Below are positions 18,897 to 27,409 of a stretch of 64,000 nt of DNA, piece by piece (position 1 is the stretch's first letter; each line of letters opens with the position of its first letter). The notes beneath the pieces were generated by a model. It saw nothing but the letters and a program-made list of their open reading frames with translations, had not been told where the DNA came from and searched no databases. Source of the stretch: Calothrix sp. PCC 7507 (GTDB lineage: Bacteria > Cyanobacteriota > Cyanobacteriia > Cyanobacteriales > Nostocaceae); the NCBI RefSeq assembly GCF_000316575.1, contig NC_019682.1, forward strand, positions 434,001 to 498,000, in the 5' to 3' direction. The position numbers and the translations under genes were made by a program.

Positions 18897-19068
18897 AAAA
18901 GATGTTGGTAATGACAAGCCCTTAAACTTGGGACTGCGATCGCACTACTCTAAAGGGCAATACCTGATCTAAGCCCCAGCGATACCCGTTTCTACGTCTA
19001 AGGATGCAATTTTATTTAATTTATTAATGAGATATTAAGTTGGAAAACGGTTCTTCACATAGAAACTT

Positions 19069-19302
19069 ATGGCAACCAAGCAAGAGCTTCAATCTCTTTT
19101 TAATACCTTAGATATCGACCAGGACGGCAAAATTTCCATTAATGAGCTTTTTTTAAGCCCTGGTTTAAGTGCAATCATCTCATCAGAAACAAATACCAGT
19201 AGTCCCCAGGAGTTACTAGTACGGTATGATTCCGACGAAGACGGTAGTATTACCTTTGAAGAGTTAAAGGAAGCGGTTGAAAACGCAAATAATTTAACAT
19301 AG
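19069..19302 (+). CDS. EF-hand calcium-binding protein, CSE-like
   Basis: A 77-residue acidic protein with two canonical EF-hand loops: DIDQDGKISINE at about residues 15-26 and DSDEDGSITFEE at about 54-65. Each has Asp/Asn or Ser at positions 1, 3, 5 and Glu at 12. The size and sequence fit the small Ca2+ sensor EF-hand (CSE) of filamentous cyanobacteria, which has been linked to photosynthesis and Ca2+ signalling in Nostoc; the match is from memory. It is expected to be a cytosolic Ca2+ sensor. It is convergent with prmA. Confidence 0.88.
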   Translation: MATKQELQSLFNTLDIDQDGKISINELFLSPGLSAIISSETNTSSPQELLVRYDSDEDGSITFEELKEAVENANNLT

Positions 19303-19430
19303 TAGTCAAAAAAAGAGAGGTCATATCCTCTAACTCAAACACCCAGCCTAGTCTGCGCCTCCTGGAAGATGAACTACCTGATGCAATTCCCGATGAACCA
19401 GATGAGTCCCAGCTCATTAATGAACTTTAA
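19293..19430 (+). other. Startless acidic reading frame after the EF-hand gene
   Basis: One frame ending at TAA 19428-19430 reads SLRLLEDELPDAIPDEPDES and then QLINEL, a protein-like acidic tail. It is open back to 19293 but has no ATG, GTG or TTG, and it overlaps the prmA end by four bases. It may be the tail of a deleted gene or chance. Confidence 0.25.
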
Positions 19431-20389
19431 TTCAATCGATGAACGAGTGCTACCCATTCGTTGAATCTTACACAATCGATAATCGCGAATCCTGCTGCTG
19501 TTAATGCAGCAGTGACACTTTCTTCATGATCGGTGGTAAAGCCAGCTGTAATCAATAATCCTGTTTGTAAACTAGTGTGTCGCAGCGCCTGTCGGAAATC
19601 ATCGGCGAGGGCAATGTGTATCCGTGCTAATATATTCGCCACGATGAGGTCAAAAGCTTCTACAGTATCGATTTTGGCTACATTATTGATGGTATCTTTG
19701 CCCATCCAATGCCCCATTTCGCTGCCACATCCAAGGCTTCCTTGCATAACTGTCACCTTTTGCTCTACTTGATTTAGACGCACAGCATCCTGAGTAGCTT
19801 GCACAGCAATACTGTCATTATCTAAAGCTAAAACGTTTGCCCCCAATTTGGCGATCGCTACACTCAGAATTCCTGAACCTGATCCCAGATCAAGTACATT
19901 CATTGTCGGGAGGATGTGCCGCTCTAGCAGTTGTAGACTCAGAATTGTTGCTGGGTGTAAACCACTACCGAAGGAGAGAGTCTTCTGTATTCTGATAGTG
20001 ATTTCATCTGCCGTCTGAGATTGATCGGATGCATCCGGTGCTTGCACAATAAACCGTTTCCCAATCCGATGCACAAAGGGGCTTTGGATGTCTGCATTCG
20101 GTAGTTTCTCTTCTACCACAGTAGTCTCAATTGCCGTCGCTAGTCCTGTGCGATGCAAGGGTGATAGCAAATTCTCGATTTTCTCTATGCGTCTTCGCAC
20201 CTGGGCATCATTAGGTAAATATAGGTGAATTGTAAACGTCCAATTGGAGTTTACTACATCCTGAGTATCTGAATCAGCGAGGTATTGTGTAATTTGAACA
20301 TCAGTAATATCAATAGTCTCAGCTAGCAGCGTACAAACCCAATCAACCGCCTCATGTGTGGTATCAAGGCTCAGTTCTATCAACTGCAT
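19427..20389 (-). CDS. prmA: Ribosomal protein L11 methyltransferase PrmA
   Basis: About 320 residues from the ATG at 20389, which has AGGAAG eight bases upstream; an upstream extension of the frame to 20578 lacks a site and is not family-like. The C-terminal half is a class I methyltransferase with MNVLDLGSGSGILSVAIAKL (SAM loop) and DLIVANILARI (the family's NIL signature). KTLSFGSGLHPATILSLQLL is the conserved entry to the domain. PrmA trimethylates ribosomal protein L11 in the cytoplasm. The N-terminal substrate domain starts MQLIELSLDTTHEAVDWVC. The usual F(G/T)TG-H-TT motif reads FGSGLHPATI here, a conservative departure. Confidence 0.85.
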   Translation of the reverse strand: MQLIELSLDTTHEAVDWVCTLLAETIDITDVQITQYLADSDTQDVVNSNWTFTIHLYLPNDAQVRRRIEKIENLLSPLHRTGLATAIETTVVEEKLPNADIQSPFVHRIGKRFIVQAPDASDQSQTADEITIRIQKTLSFGSGLHPATILSLQLLERHILPTMNVLDLGSGSGILSVAIAKLGANVLALDNDSIAVQATQDAVRLNQVEQKVTVMQGSLGCGSEMGHWMGKDTINNVAKIDTVEAFDLIVANILARIHIALADDFRQALRHTSLQTGLLITAGFTTDHEESVTAALTAAGFAIIDCVRFNEWVALVHRLN

Positions 20390-20490
20390 ATTTTCTTCCT
20401 CTGGTGTAGCTGCATCGCTGGAGACAAATTTGTCCTGGTTACTTACTGAAAGATAGTCTACTCTAGTTAAAGAGGATGGAGATAAACATA

Positions 20491-20916
20491 GTGAGTAATC
20501 TAGGCAAAAAAAGATTAGAAGTTGTCTTAGCGATCGCCTCTTACTCTGTGGGTAGCGGTACTGCTTCAGCAGCACCAACCCCTGGGGGGGAAATTCCTAA
20601 ACAGATTCTGTTAACTGTATCTGATATTTTCATGTACACTAACATCTGGAAAATCTATTTTCAAGAAGATTTATCTAGCAAAGAACTTGTAGAAATCTTG
20701 ACAGATTTGGGTTTAGTCACAGTTGCGGCTACAGGAACAGCTTATATCGTTGGCAAAGTAAATACAGCTATTCTTAAAGAAATTACCAATTGGACTGGGC
20801 CATTAGGATGGGGTTTAACAGCTGCTGTCGCCGGTTCTCTTAGTGGTTTATTTGGCATTGCTTGGGCGATTTATTGCGATCGTATTTATTCTCAAAGAGA
20901 ACTGCAATCTTTTTAA
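20491..20916 (+). CDS. Hypothetical membrane-associated protein
   Basis: About 141 residues. I prefer the GTG at 20491, with GGAG nine bases upstream, over the ATG at 20476, which lies against its own purine run. Hydrophobic stretches lie at about residues 70-85 (LGLVTVAATGTAYIVG) and 100-125 (GWGLTAAVAGSLSGLFGIAW). An early Ala/Ser-rich stretch (VVLAIASYSVGSGTASAA) could be a signal segment. No known family is recognised. It is divergent from prmA and convergent with recR. Confidence 0.55.
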   Translation: MSNLGKKRLEVVLAIASYSVGSGTASAAPTPGGEIPKQILLTVSDIFMYTNIWKIYFQEDLSSKELVEILTDLGLVTVAATGTAYIVGKVNTAILKEITNWTGPLGWGLTAAVAGSLSGLFGIAWAIYCDRIYSQRELQSF

Positions 20917-20932
20917 TTATAATCTTTTGCAT

Positions 20933-21529
20933 CTAATCCAACTCCCGCCGACCTTCCAATGCCCTCGCCAGTGTCACCTCGTCCGCATATTCCAAATCTC
21001 CACCCACAGGTAAACCAAAAGCAATCCGCGTCACCTTGGTAAATGGTTTCAACAGATGACCAACATACAGTGTAGTGGTTTCACCTTCTACACTTGGACT
21101 AATTGCCAAAATCACTTCTTGCGGTTTTTGCTGACTTACCCGCCGCACCAAAGCTTGAATTGTCAACTGTTCTGGGCCAATACCATCCATAGGCGAAATC
21201 ACCCCACCCAAAACGTGATACTTACCTTTATATTCGCGGGTTTTTTCCAATGCAATCACATCGCGAGAATCCGCCACTATACATATAGTGTTCTGATCGC
21301 GGTTAGGGTTGCGGCAGATTTCACAAACCGGTTCAGCAGACAAGTGGAAGCAGACAGAACACAAGCCTATCTGTTTTTTGGCATCAATCAGGGCTTGTGC
21401 TAAAGCCTCTACTTCTGATTCAGGCCGCTTCAAGATATGCAAAGCTAGACGCTGGGCTGATTTAGGTCCAACTCCCGGTAAGCGTTGCAACTGCTCAATT
21501 AACCGTGCTAAAGGGCGTGCGTAAACCGT
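20933..21529 (-). CDS. recR: Recombination mediator RecR, apparently with an ACG start
   Basis: The protein reads [20 protein letters not shown] (HhH motif [13 protein letters not shown]), then a Cys4 zinc finger (CSVCFHL ... CEICRNP), then a Toprim domain with [15 protein letters not shown] and [11 protein letters not shown]. RecR works with RecF/RecO to load RecA at gaps. The family starts exactly at the residue before VYARPL. That codon here is ACG at 21527-21529, preceded by GGAG with an eight-base spacer, giving 198 residues, the normal length. The next in-frame ordinary start is GTG at 21619, without a ribosome-binding site and touching a repeat element. The boundary is therefore uncertain, the function is not. 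Confidence 0.92.
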   Translation of the reverse strand, partial: TVYARPLARLIEQLQRLPGVGPKSAQRLALHILKRPESEVEALAQALIDAKKQIGLCSVCFHLSAEPVCEICRNPNRDQNTICIVADSRDVIALEKTREYKGKYHVLGGVISPMDGIGPEQLTIQALVRRVSQQKPQEVILAISPSVEGETTTLYVGHLLKPFTKVTRIAFGLPVGGDLEYADEVTLARALEGRRELD

Positions 21530-21620
21530 GGTTTTATCTCCAATGTGTTTTACCTTAACTATGATGACATTCTTCGGGAATTTTGGTGTGGTGGTTGAGG
21601 TGACATCTCCTACACTCACC

Positions 21621-21742
21621 GGACTTACGCAACTGGCACAAGATATTTGTAGGGTGTGTGACGTTACGACAAAACTCTGTACGCAGGCTAAAGACTTATA
21701 GCGTCACGCACCATTCTTTGACTGTGACACATGCGTAAGTCC
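21621..21742. repeat. Palindromic element with GGACTTACGCA ends
   Basis: GGACTTACGCAACTGGCACA at the left and ATGCGTAAGTCC at the right are inverted. The core has GTAGGGTGTGTGACG and GCGTCACGCACC, a variant of the common hairpin core. It lies directly upstream of recR. Confidence 0.65.
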
Positions 21743-21788
21743 TATCATTGAAACGCTCCCAAAAATTTTCCGTATAATAAACGTTAGA

Positions 21789-21942
21789 TATAGGACTACT
21801 ATTTGATTTTTGAACAAAATTAGGTATCGTAGGGTGCGTTAGGATAAAATCCGTAACGCACCATCATCAAGGATTTGGTGCGTTACGCTGTCGCTAACAC
21901 ACCCTACGTATCTTTTCAAAAATCAAGCCGGATTCCTATAGT
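21789..21942. repeat. MITE-like element, TATAGGA ends, GTAGGGTGCGTTA core
   Basis: TATAGGACTACTATTTGATT at the left and CAAGCCGGATTCCTATAG at the right are imperfect inverted copies. Between them is GTAGGGTGCGTTA ... TAACACACCCTAC. It is a full copy of the family also found at 26055, 62473 and 63812, and lies 47 bases after another palindromic element. Confidence 0.8.
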
Positions 21943-21970
21943 TAACTAAGCCAATACCATAAACTTAGAA

Positions 21971-22615
21971 ATGGTAATTCCACAGAATGCTGTCGAAGAA
22001 ATAAATGAGTCTTGGATCAACGGCTTAAAAAAATCAGCTTTTTACTATATCAATCAACAAAAGGTAGGTTATCGTTGGTGGGACGAAGAAGGACACCTAT
22101 CAATGGAGTATGAACTCAAAGGTAAACTGATGCACGGTTCCTTTCGGACATGGCATGACAATGGAATGTTAAGGGAGGAGTCTAACTACTTCGAGGGTAA
22201 AGAACACGGCATCGCTAAACAATACGATGACGAGGGAAAACTGATTGGCATTTATGAAATGCATTACGGCACAGGAGCCGATCTCTGGTACGAGTCTGAT
22301 GGCATACTTGCCGAAGAGCGATATCTCAAAGATGGGAATAGAGATGGATACGAACGGTGGTGGAAAAGTGACAACAAAACTATCTTTAGTGAACAGCACT
22401 TCAAGTCTGGTGTTGAACATGGTATCCATCGTCAGTGGAATAAACATGGTCGATTGCGGCGGGCTTTTCCTCAGTACTTCGTCAACGGAGAGAAAGTAAC
22501 CAAACGCCAGTACTTAAAGATATGTTTACAAGACGAGTCACTACCGAACTATGTCGCAGATGAAGATAATTGGCAGCGACATTTACCATTAAGTCTGATA
22601 CGCAACACGATTTAA
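21971..22615 (+). CDS. MORN-variant repeat protein (YwqK-like)
   Basis: A 214-residue soluble protein with repeated units of the form W-x-D/E-x-G-x-L-x-x-E: RWWDEEGHLSMEYELKGKLM, then TWHDNGMLREESNYFEGKEH, then QYDDEGKLIGIYE, YESDGILAEERYLKDGNRDG, and QWNKHGRLRRAFPQYFVNGE. This is the MORN_2/YwqK antitoxin fold, beta-hairpin repeats used for binding. In Bacillus YwqK neutralises a secreted toxin, but no toxin gene is beside it here. The function is unknown; about five repeats are visible. Confidence 0.75.
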   Translation: MVIPQNAVEEINESWINGLKKSAFYYINQQKVGYRWWDEEGHLSMEYELKGKLMHGSFRTWHDNGMLREESNYFEGKEHGIAKQYDDEGKLIGIYEMHYGTGADLWYESDGILAEERYLKDGNRDGYERWWKSDNKTIFSEQHFKSGVEHGIHRQWNKHGRLRRAFPQYFVNGEKVTKRQYLKICLQDESLPNYVADEDNWQRHLPLSLIRNTI

Positions 22616-22945
22616 TGTCACCCTGGAGCGGAAGGCATAGAAGCACTAAGTAGGTCGGCGTCAATCATTATCATTGGGAATAAGATGGGAGACAGTGTTT
22701 CGGCTACGCTCAACAACCAGCCAGAATACAGCAGAGAATTGGGTTTGAGCTTTGTTTACTTTTCTTCACATAGTTTAGTTTTATTGTGCCGACTTACCTA
22801 GGTTGTGCGATCGCTATTCTAAAATATGCCAACTAACCAAGTATCTTAATATAAATAAAAATAATTATTCAGCCTTGAAAAGATCTTAAATTAACTAGTA
22901 TAAGATAGCCAAATAAACCACCCAAAAGCGCTTACAACATAGTGA
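22616..22945. other. Intergenic region between MORN-like and FecR-like genes
   Basis: About 330 bases, A/T-rich, in the convergent gap. A HIP1 octamer is near 22808. I see no gene, tandem repeat or strong terminator hairpin. Confidence 0.3.
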
Positions 22946-23323
22946 TTACAAATTACCCATAGCTGTACTACTCTGCTTTTTATCTGGTGGTGAACAAGTA
23001 TTTGCCACACCCCAAGGTAAACCATCATCAGGTATAATCCAATTTGTTTTATTGAGATTACACTGGATTACAACTTTTACCCCTTTCGCCACCCGCAATA
23101 AATCACCTAAATGCAACTTTTCACCTCTTTGAGTGAGGCTGTAATTCGGGGAATTTTCGCGCTTGAGTTCGACTCTACCACCTTGTACCTGAATAATTTC
23201 AGCAATATGATTTTGTGGTTGTGATTGTGCCAGAGCATATTTATTGAACTGGAGAGACAGCCCATAAACTGAAGCTGAAAGTATTAAACTACTAGCCACT
23301 GACACAGAAATTCTAGATTTCAT
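22946..23323 (-). CDS. Secreted FecR-like small protein
   Basis: A 125-residue protein with a signal peptide (hydrophobic residues 8-24, cleavage likely after YALAQ). The rest, EIIQVQGGRVELKRENSPNY with GEKLHLGDLLRVAKGVKVVI, resembles the beta-rich FecR periplasmic domain that many Nostocales TPR and CHAT proteins carry. A C-terminal pair of Cys (IQC, ANTC) could form a disulphide. It follows the TPR membrane protein directly (stop and start are adjacent), so the two form an operon and probably act together at the membrane. Confidence 0.65.
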   Translation of the reverse strand: MKSRISVSVASSLILSASVYGLSLQFNKYALAQSQPQNHIAEIIQVQGGRVELKRENSPNYSLTQRGEKLHLGDLLRVAKGVKVVIQCNLNKTNWIIPDDGLPWGVANTCSPPDKKQSSTAMGNL

Positions 23324-24589
23324 TTACTTTTCTTCCATTCTCTGTAAACGTTGACGCGCCACACCTATCCACATATCCTCATCTGGTTTTGTTTGATTGC
23401 TTTTAGCCACACAAAGTTCCCACATTTGAATTGCTAATTGCTCATCTTTTCTCTGTTCATCTAGTACCTGTGCCAGTAAACAATGAGCAAGTCCCTGTTG
23501 ATTTATGAGTTTTGAGTTGATATCATTTGCTTCTATCAGCAGAGGTTGTGCTTCCGAATAGCGTTTTTGCCCTAGTCTTGCCCAACCCATATATGTGCGG
23601 TTGTAGTAAGTTATCTCTTCGTCGTCTTGAGCTTCCTTAGACCTACCTTCGGTGAGCAAGGCAACAGCCTTAGAATAATTATCTGTGTCTTTGTTATTCT
23701 TGAGAATATACAGGCGGGCTAATCGATGGTAAGCCTTGTAATATTCTCCTTTCACCGCCAGCTGATATTCTGCAGCAGCGCGGTCATCTTGTTGTAAAAC
23801 TTCGTAAACTCGTCCGAGGTTATAATTAGCTTCTGGATAGTCTGGATTGAGTTGAAGTGCGCGATTAAAGTTATTTTCAGCACTAGCTAGTTGACCTTTG
23901 ATATAAGCTTGTTCAGCAAAATAGTTATATTTATTAGCAATTAATGGTAGCCCCATCTGATGAAAGCTAAGTAAACCCAGAAACAGCAACAATGAAAATA
24001 AGAAACTAACTTCATGCCACCAATGCTTAGGTAGTTTTAAGCTAGATAAAACACGCTCAATAACATCTTGTCCACTTTTAGTTAAAGCACCGCCACCTGC
24101 TAGTAGGGTTAAAACACTTTGAATAATCACAGCCAGAGTACCAACGAAATCTGGCCCACCACTTAAAAATTGAGAGGAAACATCTACCGCTAAACTGACA
24201 GAAGCTACTAAAAAAACTAGAGACAGAAAACTCCACAACCAATCATAGCGTTCTGACCAAGGTATAGCTAAAGAGTCAAGGAACCACCACCAAGCTTCTT
24301 CAGAAGGATTCAAATAAGTTCGCCACTTAGCCAAGTAAGTTGAGTAATTAATACTCTTAAAGAGTTTTCTTAAGCGATTATCTAGTCTGTTGAGATTTTT
24401 GAGCAAAATTTTACGATCAAGTGGATTTGACTTATCTATTGCTACTTGTACTGCATGACGAGCAATTAGAGTATCTAAAATTTGTTCTGATGATAATTTA
24501 GGTGAATCAACTTCTTTTAAAGCCTTTTCGAGTGCATCAAGGGAATCAATATATTTTTGAATAGCTTGATCTAACTGATTTTTAGCCAT
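23324..24589 (-). CDS. Membrane protein with C-terminal TPR repeats
   Basis: A 421-residue protein. The N-terminal 90 residues are helical and charged. Three membrane helices follow at about 119-137 (WSFLSLVFLVASVSLAVDV), 148-165 and 194-212. The C-terminal half contains TPR units, for example FNRALQLNPDYPEANYNLGR with VYEVLQQDDRAAAEYQLA. The family is recognised only as TPR, protein-protein scaffolds. The gene abuts the FecR-like gene with no gap, so a two-component membrane complex is inferred. Topology suggests TPRs on one face and the FecR-like partner in the periplasm. Confidence 0.75.
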   Translation of the reverse strand: MAKNQLDQAIQKYIDSLDALEKALKEVDSPKLSSEQILDTLIARHAVQVAIDKSNPLDRKILLKNLNRLDNRLRKLFKSINYSTYLAKWRTYLNPSEEAWWWFLDSLAIPWSERYDWLWSFLSLVFLVASVSLAVDVSSQFLSGGPDFVGTLAVIIQSVLTLLAGGGALTKSGQDVIERVLSSLKLPKHWWHEVSFLFSLLLFLGLLSFHQMGLPLIANKYNYFAEQAYIKGQLASAENNFNRALQLNPDYPEANYNLGRVYEVLQQDDRAAAEYQLAVKGEYYKAYHRLARLYILKNNKDTDNYSKAVALLTEGRSKEAQDDEEITYYNRTYMGWARLGQKRYSEAQPLLIEANDINSKLINQQGLAHCLLAQVLDEQRKDEQLAIQMWELCVAKSNQTKPDEDMWIGVARQRLQRMEEK

Positions 24590-24718
24590 TTATACACACC
24601 CAGATTTTGTCAGATTATGACTACAAGCGATATCAGTAGAAATCCAGATTGTATCACTGAAGGATTTTGATAAACAGACAAAAAGCATGTATCTTTTTTT
24701 GCTCCAAGCACAAAAAAA

Positions 24719-24750
24719 GCGCCCCCCGTTACCGGGGGGCGCTTTTTTTC
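24719..24750 (-). terminator. psbA terminator hairpin
   Basis: GCGCCCCCC, six-base loop GTTACC, GGGGGGCGC, flanked by A7 and T7 runs, 30 bases beyond the psbA stop. It is a strong, symmetrical intrinsic terminator that could also end plus-strand transcription. Confidence 0.95.
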
Positions 24751-24772
24751 TAAGCTATGATGCAGTTAAAAA

Positions 24773-25855
24773 TTAACCGTTGATAGCAGGAGCAGTCAGA
24801 GCCACAGGAGCAACATCACCAGCAGCCAAATCTAGGGGGAAGTTGTGAGCGTTACGCTCGTGCATCACTTCCATACCCAGGTTAGCGCGGTTGATCACAT
24901 CAGCCCAAGTAGCGATGACGCGACCTTGAGAATCAATTACTGATTGGTTGAAGTTGAATCCGTTCAAGTTGAACGCCATTGTGCTGACACCCAAAGCTGT
25001 GAACCAGATACCAACTACTGGCCATGCTGCGAGCAAGAAGTGCAGTGAACGGCTGTTGTTGAATGATGCGTATTGGAAGATTAAGCGACCGAAGTAGCCG
25101 TGGGCTGCAACGATGTTGTAGGTTTCTTCTTCTTGTCCGAACTTGTAACCGTAGTTCAAGGATTCGGTTTCGGTGGTTTCACGAACTAAGGAAGATGTTA
25201 CCAAAGAACCGTGCATTGCAGAGAACAATGAACCACCGAACACACCTGCTACTCCCAACATGTGGAAGGGGTGCATCAAGATGTTGTGTTCTGCTTGGAA
25301 CACGATCATGAAGTTGAATGTGCCGGATATACCCAAGGGCATACCGTCGGAGAATGAACCTTGACCGATGGGGTAGATCAAGAATACTGCTGCTGCAGAC
25401 GCTAGAGGCGCGCTGTATGCTACGCAGATCCAAGGACGCATTCCTAAACGGAAAGACAATTCCCACTGACGACCTAGGTAGCAAGCACATCCGATCAGAA
25501 AGTGGAATACTACTAGTTGGTAAGGTCCGCCGTTGTACAACCACTCGTCTAAGGAAGCTGCTTCCCAGATTGGGTAGAAGTGTAAGCCGATGGCGTTGGA
25601 GGATGGAACTACTGCTCCGGAGATGATGTTGTTTCCGTAGATTAAGGAACCTGCTACTGGTTCACGGATACCATCTATGTCTACAGGGGGTGCTGCAATG
25701 AAAGCGATGGTGAAACAAACGGTTGCGGCTAGCAAGGTGGGGATCATCAATACGCCGAACCAACCGACATAAATTCGGTTCTCGGTGCTGGTGATCCACT
25801 CGCAAAACCGATCCCATACGTTAGCGCTACTGCGCTGTTGTAAGGTGGTTGTCAT
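24773..25855 (-). CDS. psbA: Photosystem II D1 protein, Gln130 form
   Basis: A 360-residue D1 protein. All key residues are present: Tyr161 (Tyr-Z), Asp170, Glu189, His190, His198, His215, Ser264, His272, His332, Glu333 and Asp342, with Ala344 followed by a 16-residue C-terminal extension removed by CtpA. Residue 130 is Gln ([11 protein letters not shown]), the form associated with low-light D1:1; high-light copies carry Glu. The extension ends [11 protein letters not shown]1 binds the reaction-centre chlorophylls and QB in the thylakoid. The leader has no clear ribosome-binding site. Other psbA copies are expected elsewhere in the genome. Confidence 0.98.
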   Translation of the reverse strand: MTTTLQQRSSANVWDRFCEWITSTENRIYVGWFGVLMIPTLLAATVCFTIAFIAAPPVDIDGIREPVAGSLIYGNNIISGAVVPSSNAIGLHFYPIWEAASLDEWLYNGGPYQLVVFHFLIGCACYLGRQWELSFRLGMRPWICVAYSAPLASAAAVFLIYPIGQGSFSDGMPLGISGTFNFMIVFQAEHNILMHPFHMLGVAGVFGGSLFSAMHGSLVTSSLVRETTETESLNYGYKFGQEEETYNIVAAHGYFGRLIFQYASFNNSRSLHFLLAAWPVVGIWFTALGVSTMAFNLNGFNFNQSVIDSQGRVIATWADVINRANLGMEVMHERNAHNFPLDLAAGDVAPVALTAPAING

Positions 25856-25888
25856 TTTTTTATGAGTGCTTTATGTGTTTATGATTTT

Positions 25889-25910
25889 GGGTGAGCAATT
25901 TTGCTTACCC
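25889..25910 (-). promoter_or_regulatory. Stem-loop in the psbA 5' leader
   Basis: GGGTGAGC, loop AATTTT, GCTTACCC: eight pairs including one G-T, located 34 bases upstream of the psbA start. It lies just downstream of the promoter-like hexamers, so it would begin the mRNA leader and could affect stability. Confidence 0.6.
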
Positions 25911-25918
25911 ATGCATCA

Positions 25919-25947
25919 ACATTAGTGGCTTTATTTATTTTTGTAAA
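25919..25947 (-). promoter_or_regulatory. psbA promoter candidate
   Basis: On the minus strand TTTACA, 17 bases, TAATGT: a good sigma-70-type pair placed about 64 bases upstream of the psbA start, with the leader hairpin just downstream. Inferred from spacing only. Confidence 0.55.
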
Positions 25948-26526
25948 GGGGTTTATGAAAATTCTTTTACATTCCCCAGAAGAAAAATTAGTAGTCCGTA
26001 CCAGAGTCCCCATAGTTTTAGTCACGAGTACACGCTTGCAGACCTTAGCTGTCATATAGGAATCCGGTTTGATTTCTGAACAAAATTAGTAACGCACCAT
26101 TCTTAGGGATTTGGTGCGTTACGGACTCCGTCCTAACACACCCTACAGATACTTAGATTTTTTCAGAAATCAAATATGATTCCGTATATGTTGTGTATGT
26201 AACATGATTTACACATTGACAGGAAAAACTAAATTATGAATGGTTCAAAAACCACGTCTCTCGTAGGGTGACAGCGCTGCTGTAACCTGCATAACGCAGG
26301 TTTATAGGAAAACTAATTTTGGGTATTAGCTGACTAAACATAATAAAAATAGCAGATAAAACTTAAACAAGTTTTAATTTTTTGGCAATATTTACCGAGA
26401 ATATTGACTGGTACTATTGTTCATGACAAGCGATCGCCTAGCTGCAACACAGAATAAATTTTAGTAAGAGTTCTGATAAGTTAGGATAAAAAATCGAAAG
26501 TATCCAGTCAGTATTTATGCAGTCTT
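25948..26526. other. Gene-free region upstream of psbA and of the GAF gene
   Basis: It holds a full TATAGGA-type element at 26055-26188 and a hairpin AACCTGC-ATAAC-GCAGGTT near 26286-26304. The remaining sequence is A/T-rich. It probably contains the GAF-gene promoter, which I cannot place. Confidence 0.4.
26055..26188. repeat. MITE-like element, TATAGGA ends
   Basis: TATAGGAATCCGGTTTGATT at the left, CAAATATGATTCCGTATA at the right, and the inner arms GTAACGCACC, GGTGCGTTAC and CACACCCTAC. Same family as 21789-21942. It sits between the psbA promoter region and the GAF gene. Confidence 0.8.
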
Positions 26527-27066
26527 GTGGAAATTTATTCCTCCTCAGAGTTTAACGTCAATGCAAAACAGCATTGTGAGCAGGGTTTACAAAGAGTACT
26601 TGATCGCCTTGTCATTAAAATGCAAAGGGATGCATTAGTCCGGCAAACAATCAATCAACTCAGAGAATCACTGCTAGCTGATCGCGTGGCTTTGTATTAC
26701 TTCTACGGCCAGTGGCACGGACAGGTGACTTTTGAATCTGTAAGTTCTCATGAATACTCAATTTTTGGTTCCACTGGGCCAGATGACTGCTTTAATGACA
26801 AGTATGCTGCTATGTATTTAGCAGGAAGAGTCAGAGCGATCGCCGATATTGAATTAGAAGAAATTCAAGATTGTCACCGAGATTTTCTCCGTAGTATGCA
26901 GGTTCGTGCCAATTTAGTTGTCCCAGTATTAATTCCCAGAGGATTATGGGGATTATTAGTAGCTCATAACTGTCAAGCACCTCGTTCTTGGTCATTATCA
27001 GATATTGAACACATGCAAACAGGAGCGATAACCCTAGCAACAGCCTCCTGCATCCTGGAGAGTTAA
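26527..27066 (+). CDS. Single GAF-domain protein
   Basis: A 179-residue protein from a GTG start. The GAF fold is recognised from LRESLLADRVALYYF, the central AIADIELEEIQDCHRDFLRS and the closing VRANLVVPVLIPRGLWGLLV with HNCQAPRSWSLSD. This matches GAF domains of cyanobacterial phytochrome-class sensors. The usual bilin-binding Cys position is not convincingly occupied, and there is no kinase or output domain. It is therefore a stand-alone sensor or adaptor. The ligand is unknown. No ribosome-binding site stands out. Confidence 0.8.
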   Translation: MEIYSSSEFNVNAKQHCEQGLQRVLDRLVIKMQRDALVRQTINQLRESLLADRVALYYFYGQWHGQVTFESVSSHEYSIFGSTGPDDCFNDKYAAMYLAGRVRAIADIELEEIQDCHRDFLRSMQVRANLVVPVLIPRGLWGLLVAHNCQAPRSWSLSDIEHMQTGAITLATASCILES

Positions 27067-27409
27067 TCCCATCCTGGGTTCGCAAAGAGTATGTGGGATT
27101 TTTAGGCGATCGCTCTCTTGGCGATCGTTTTTAAATAATTCCTAAATAAAAAAAGACCGTGAAACATAGAGTTCCACGGCTTCTAGTGTAGTGTGAGGAG
27201 CTTAACTACATATCATGATAAAGTAGCCGACCAGTAATAAAAGGCTCGTAACAATTTTGGTAACAGAAAGTTTATACTATCTTGGATTTTAGACTTTCCT
27301 GCGGAACGCTGTTCGCGTTCGTCGTGAGCGCTACTTCGACAACGCTCAGTACAAGTCAGTCGAACGATTTTAGATTTTGGATTGTCAGAGAGCTTCTGCT
27401 CATTTGACT
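27067..27409. other. Intergenic region between GAF gene and arsS
   Basis: It holds the terminator at 27151-27180. From about 27280 to 27385 a composite repeat occurs (TTCGCGTTCGTCGTGAGCG with flanking GATTTTAGATTTTGGATT words, as seen near 455 and 55430). No gene seen. Confidence 0.4.
27150..27180 (-). terminator. Intrinsic terminator for minus-strand transcription
   Basis: CCGTGGAAC, short loop, GTTTCACGG followed by a T7 run on the minus strand. It lies 230 bases beyond the arsS stop, with no gene between, so it probably ends the arsS transcript. Confidence 0.65.

Larger units (their letters stand above)
18431..18918. mobile_element. Decayed IS4-like element with perfect 26-bp terminal inverted repeats
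   Basis: CTTGTCATTACCAACATCTT at 18431 and its exact inverse complement ending at 18918 (26 of 26 bases) bound a 488-bp unit. Inside is a broken transposase gene and a second, nested palindrome (18727-18771). No convincing target duplication was seen. At 488 bp it cannot encode a full transposase, so it is a deletion derivative. The sequence GGTAATGACAAGCCC at its right end also appears alone at 55811-55825. Confidence 0.85.

Noticed and set aside
20390-20578. Upstream extension of prmA
   Set aside because: The ATG at 20389 has a good AGGAAG site and matches the family start; the extension crosses the divergent gene start.
25063-25626. Open frames in both directions over psbA
   Set aside because: They lie inside the certain psbA gene and arise from its codon bias.
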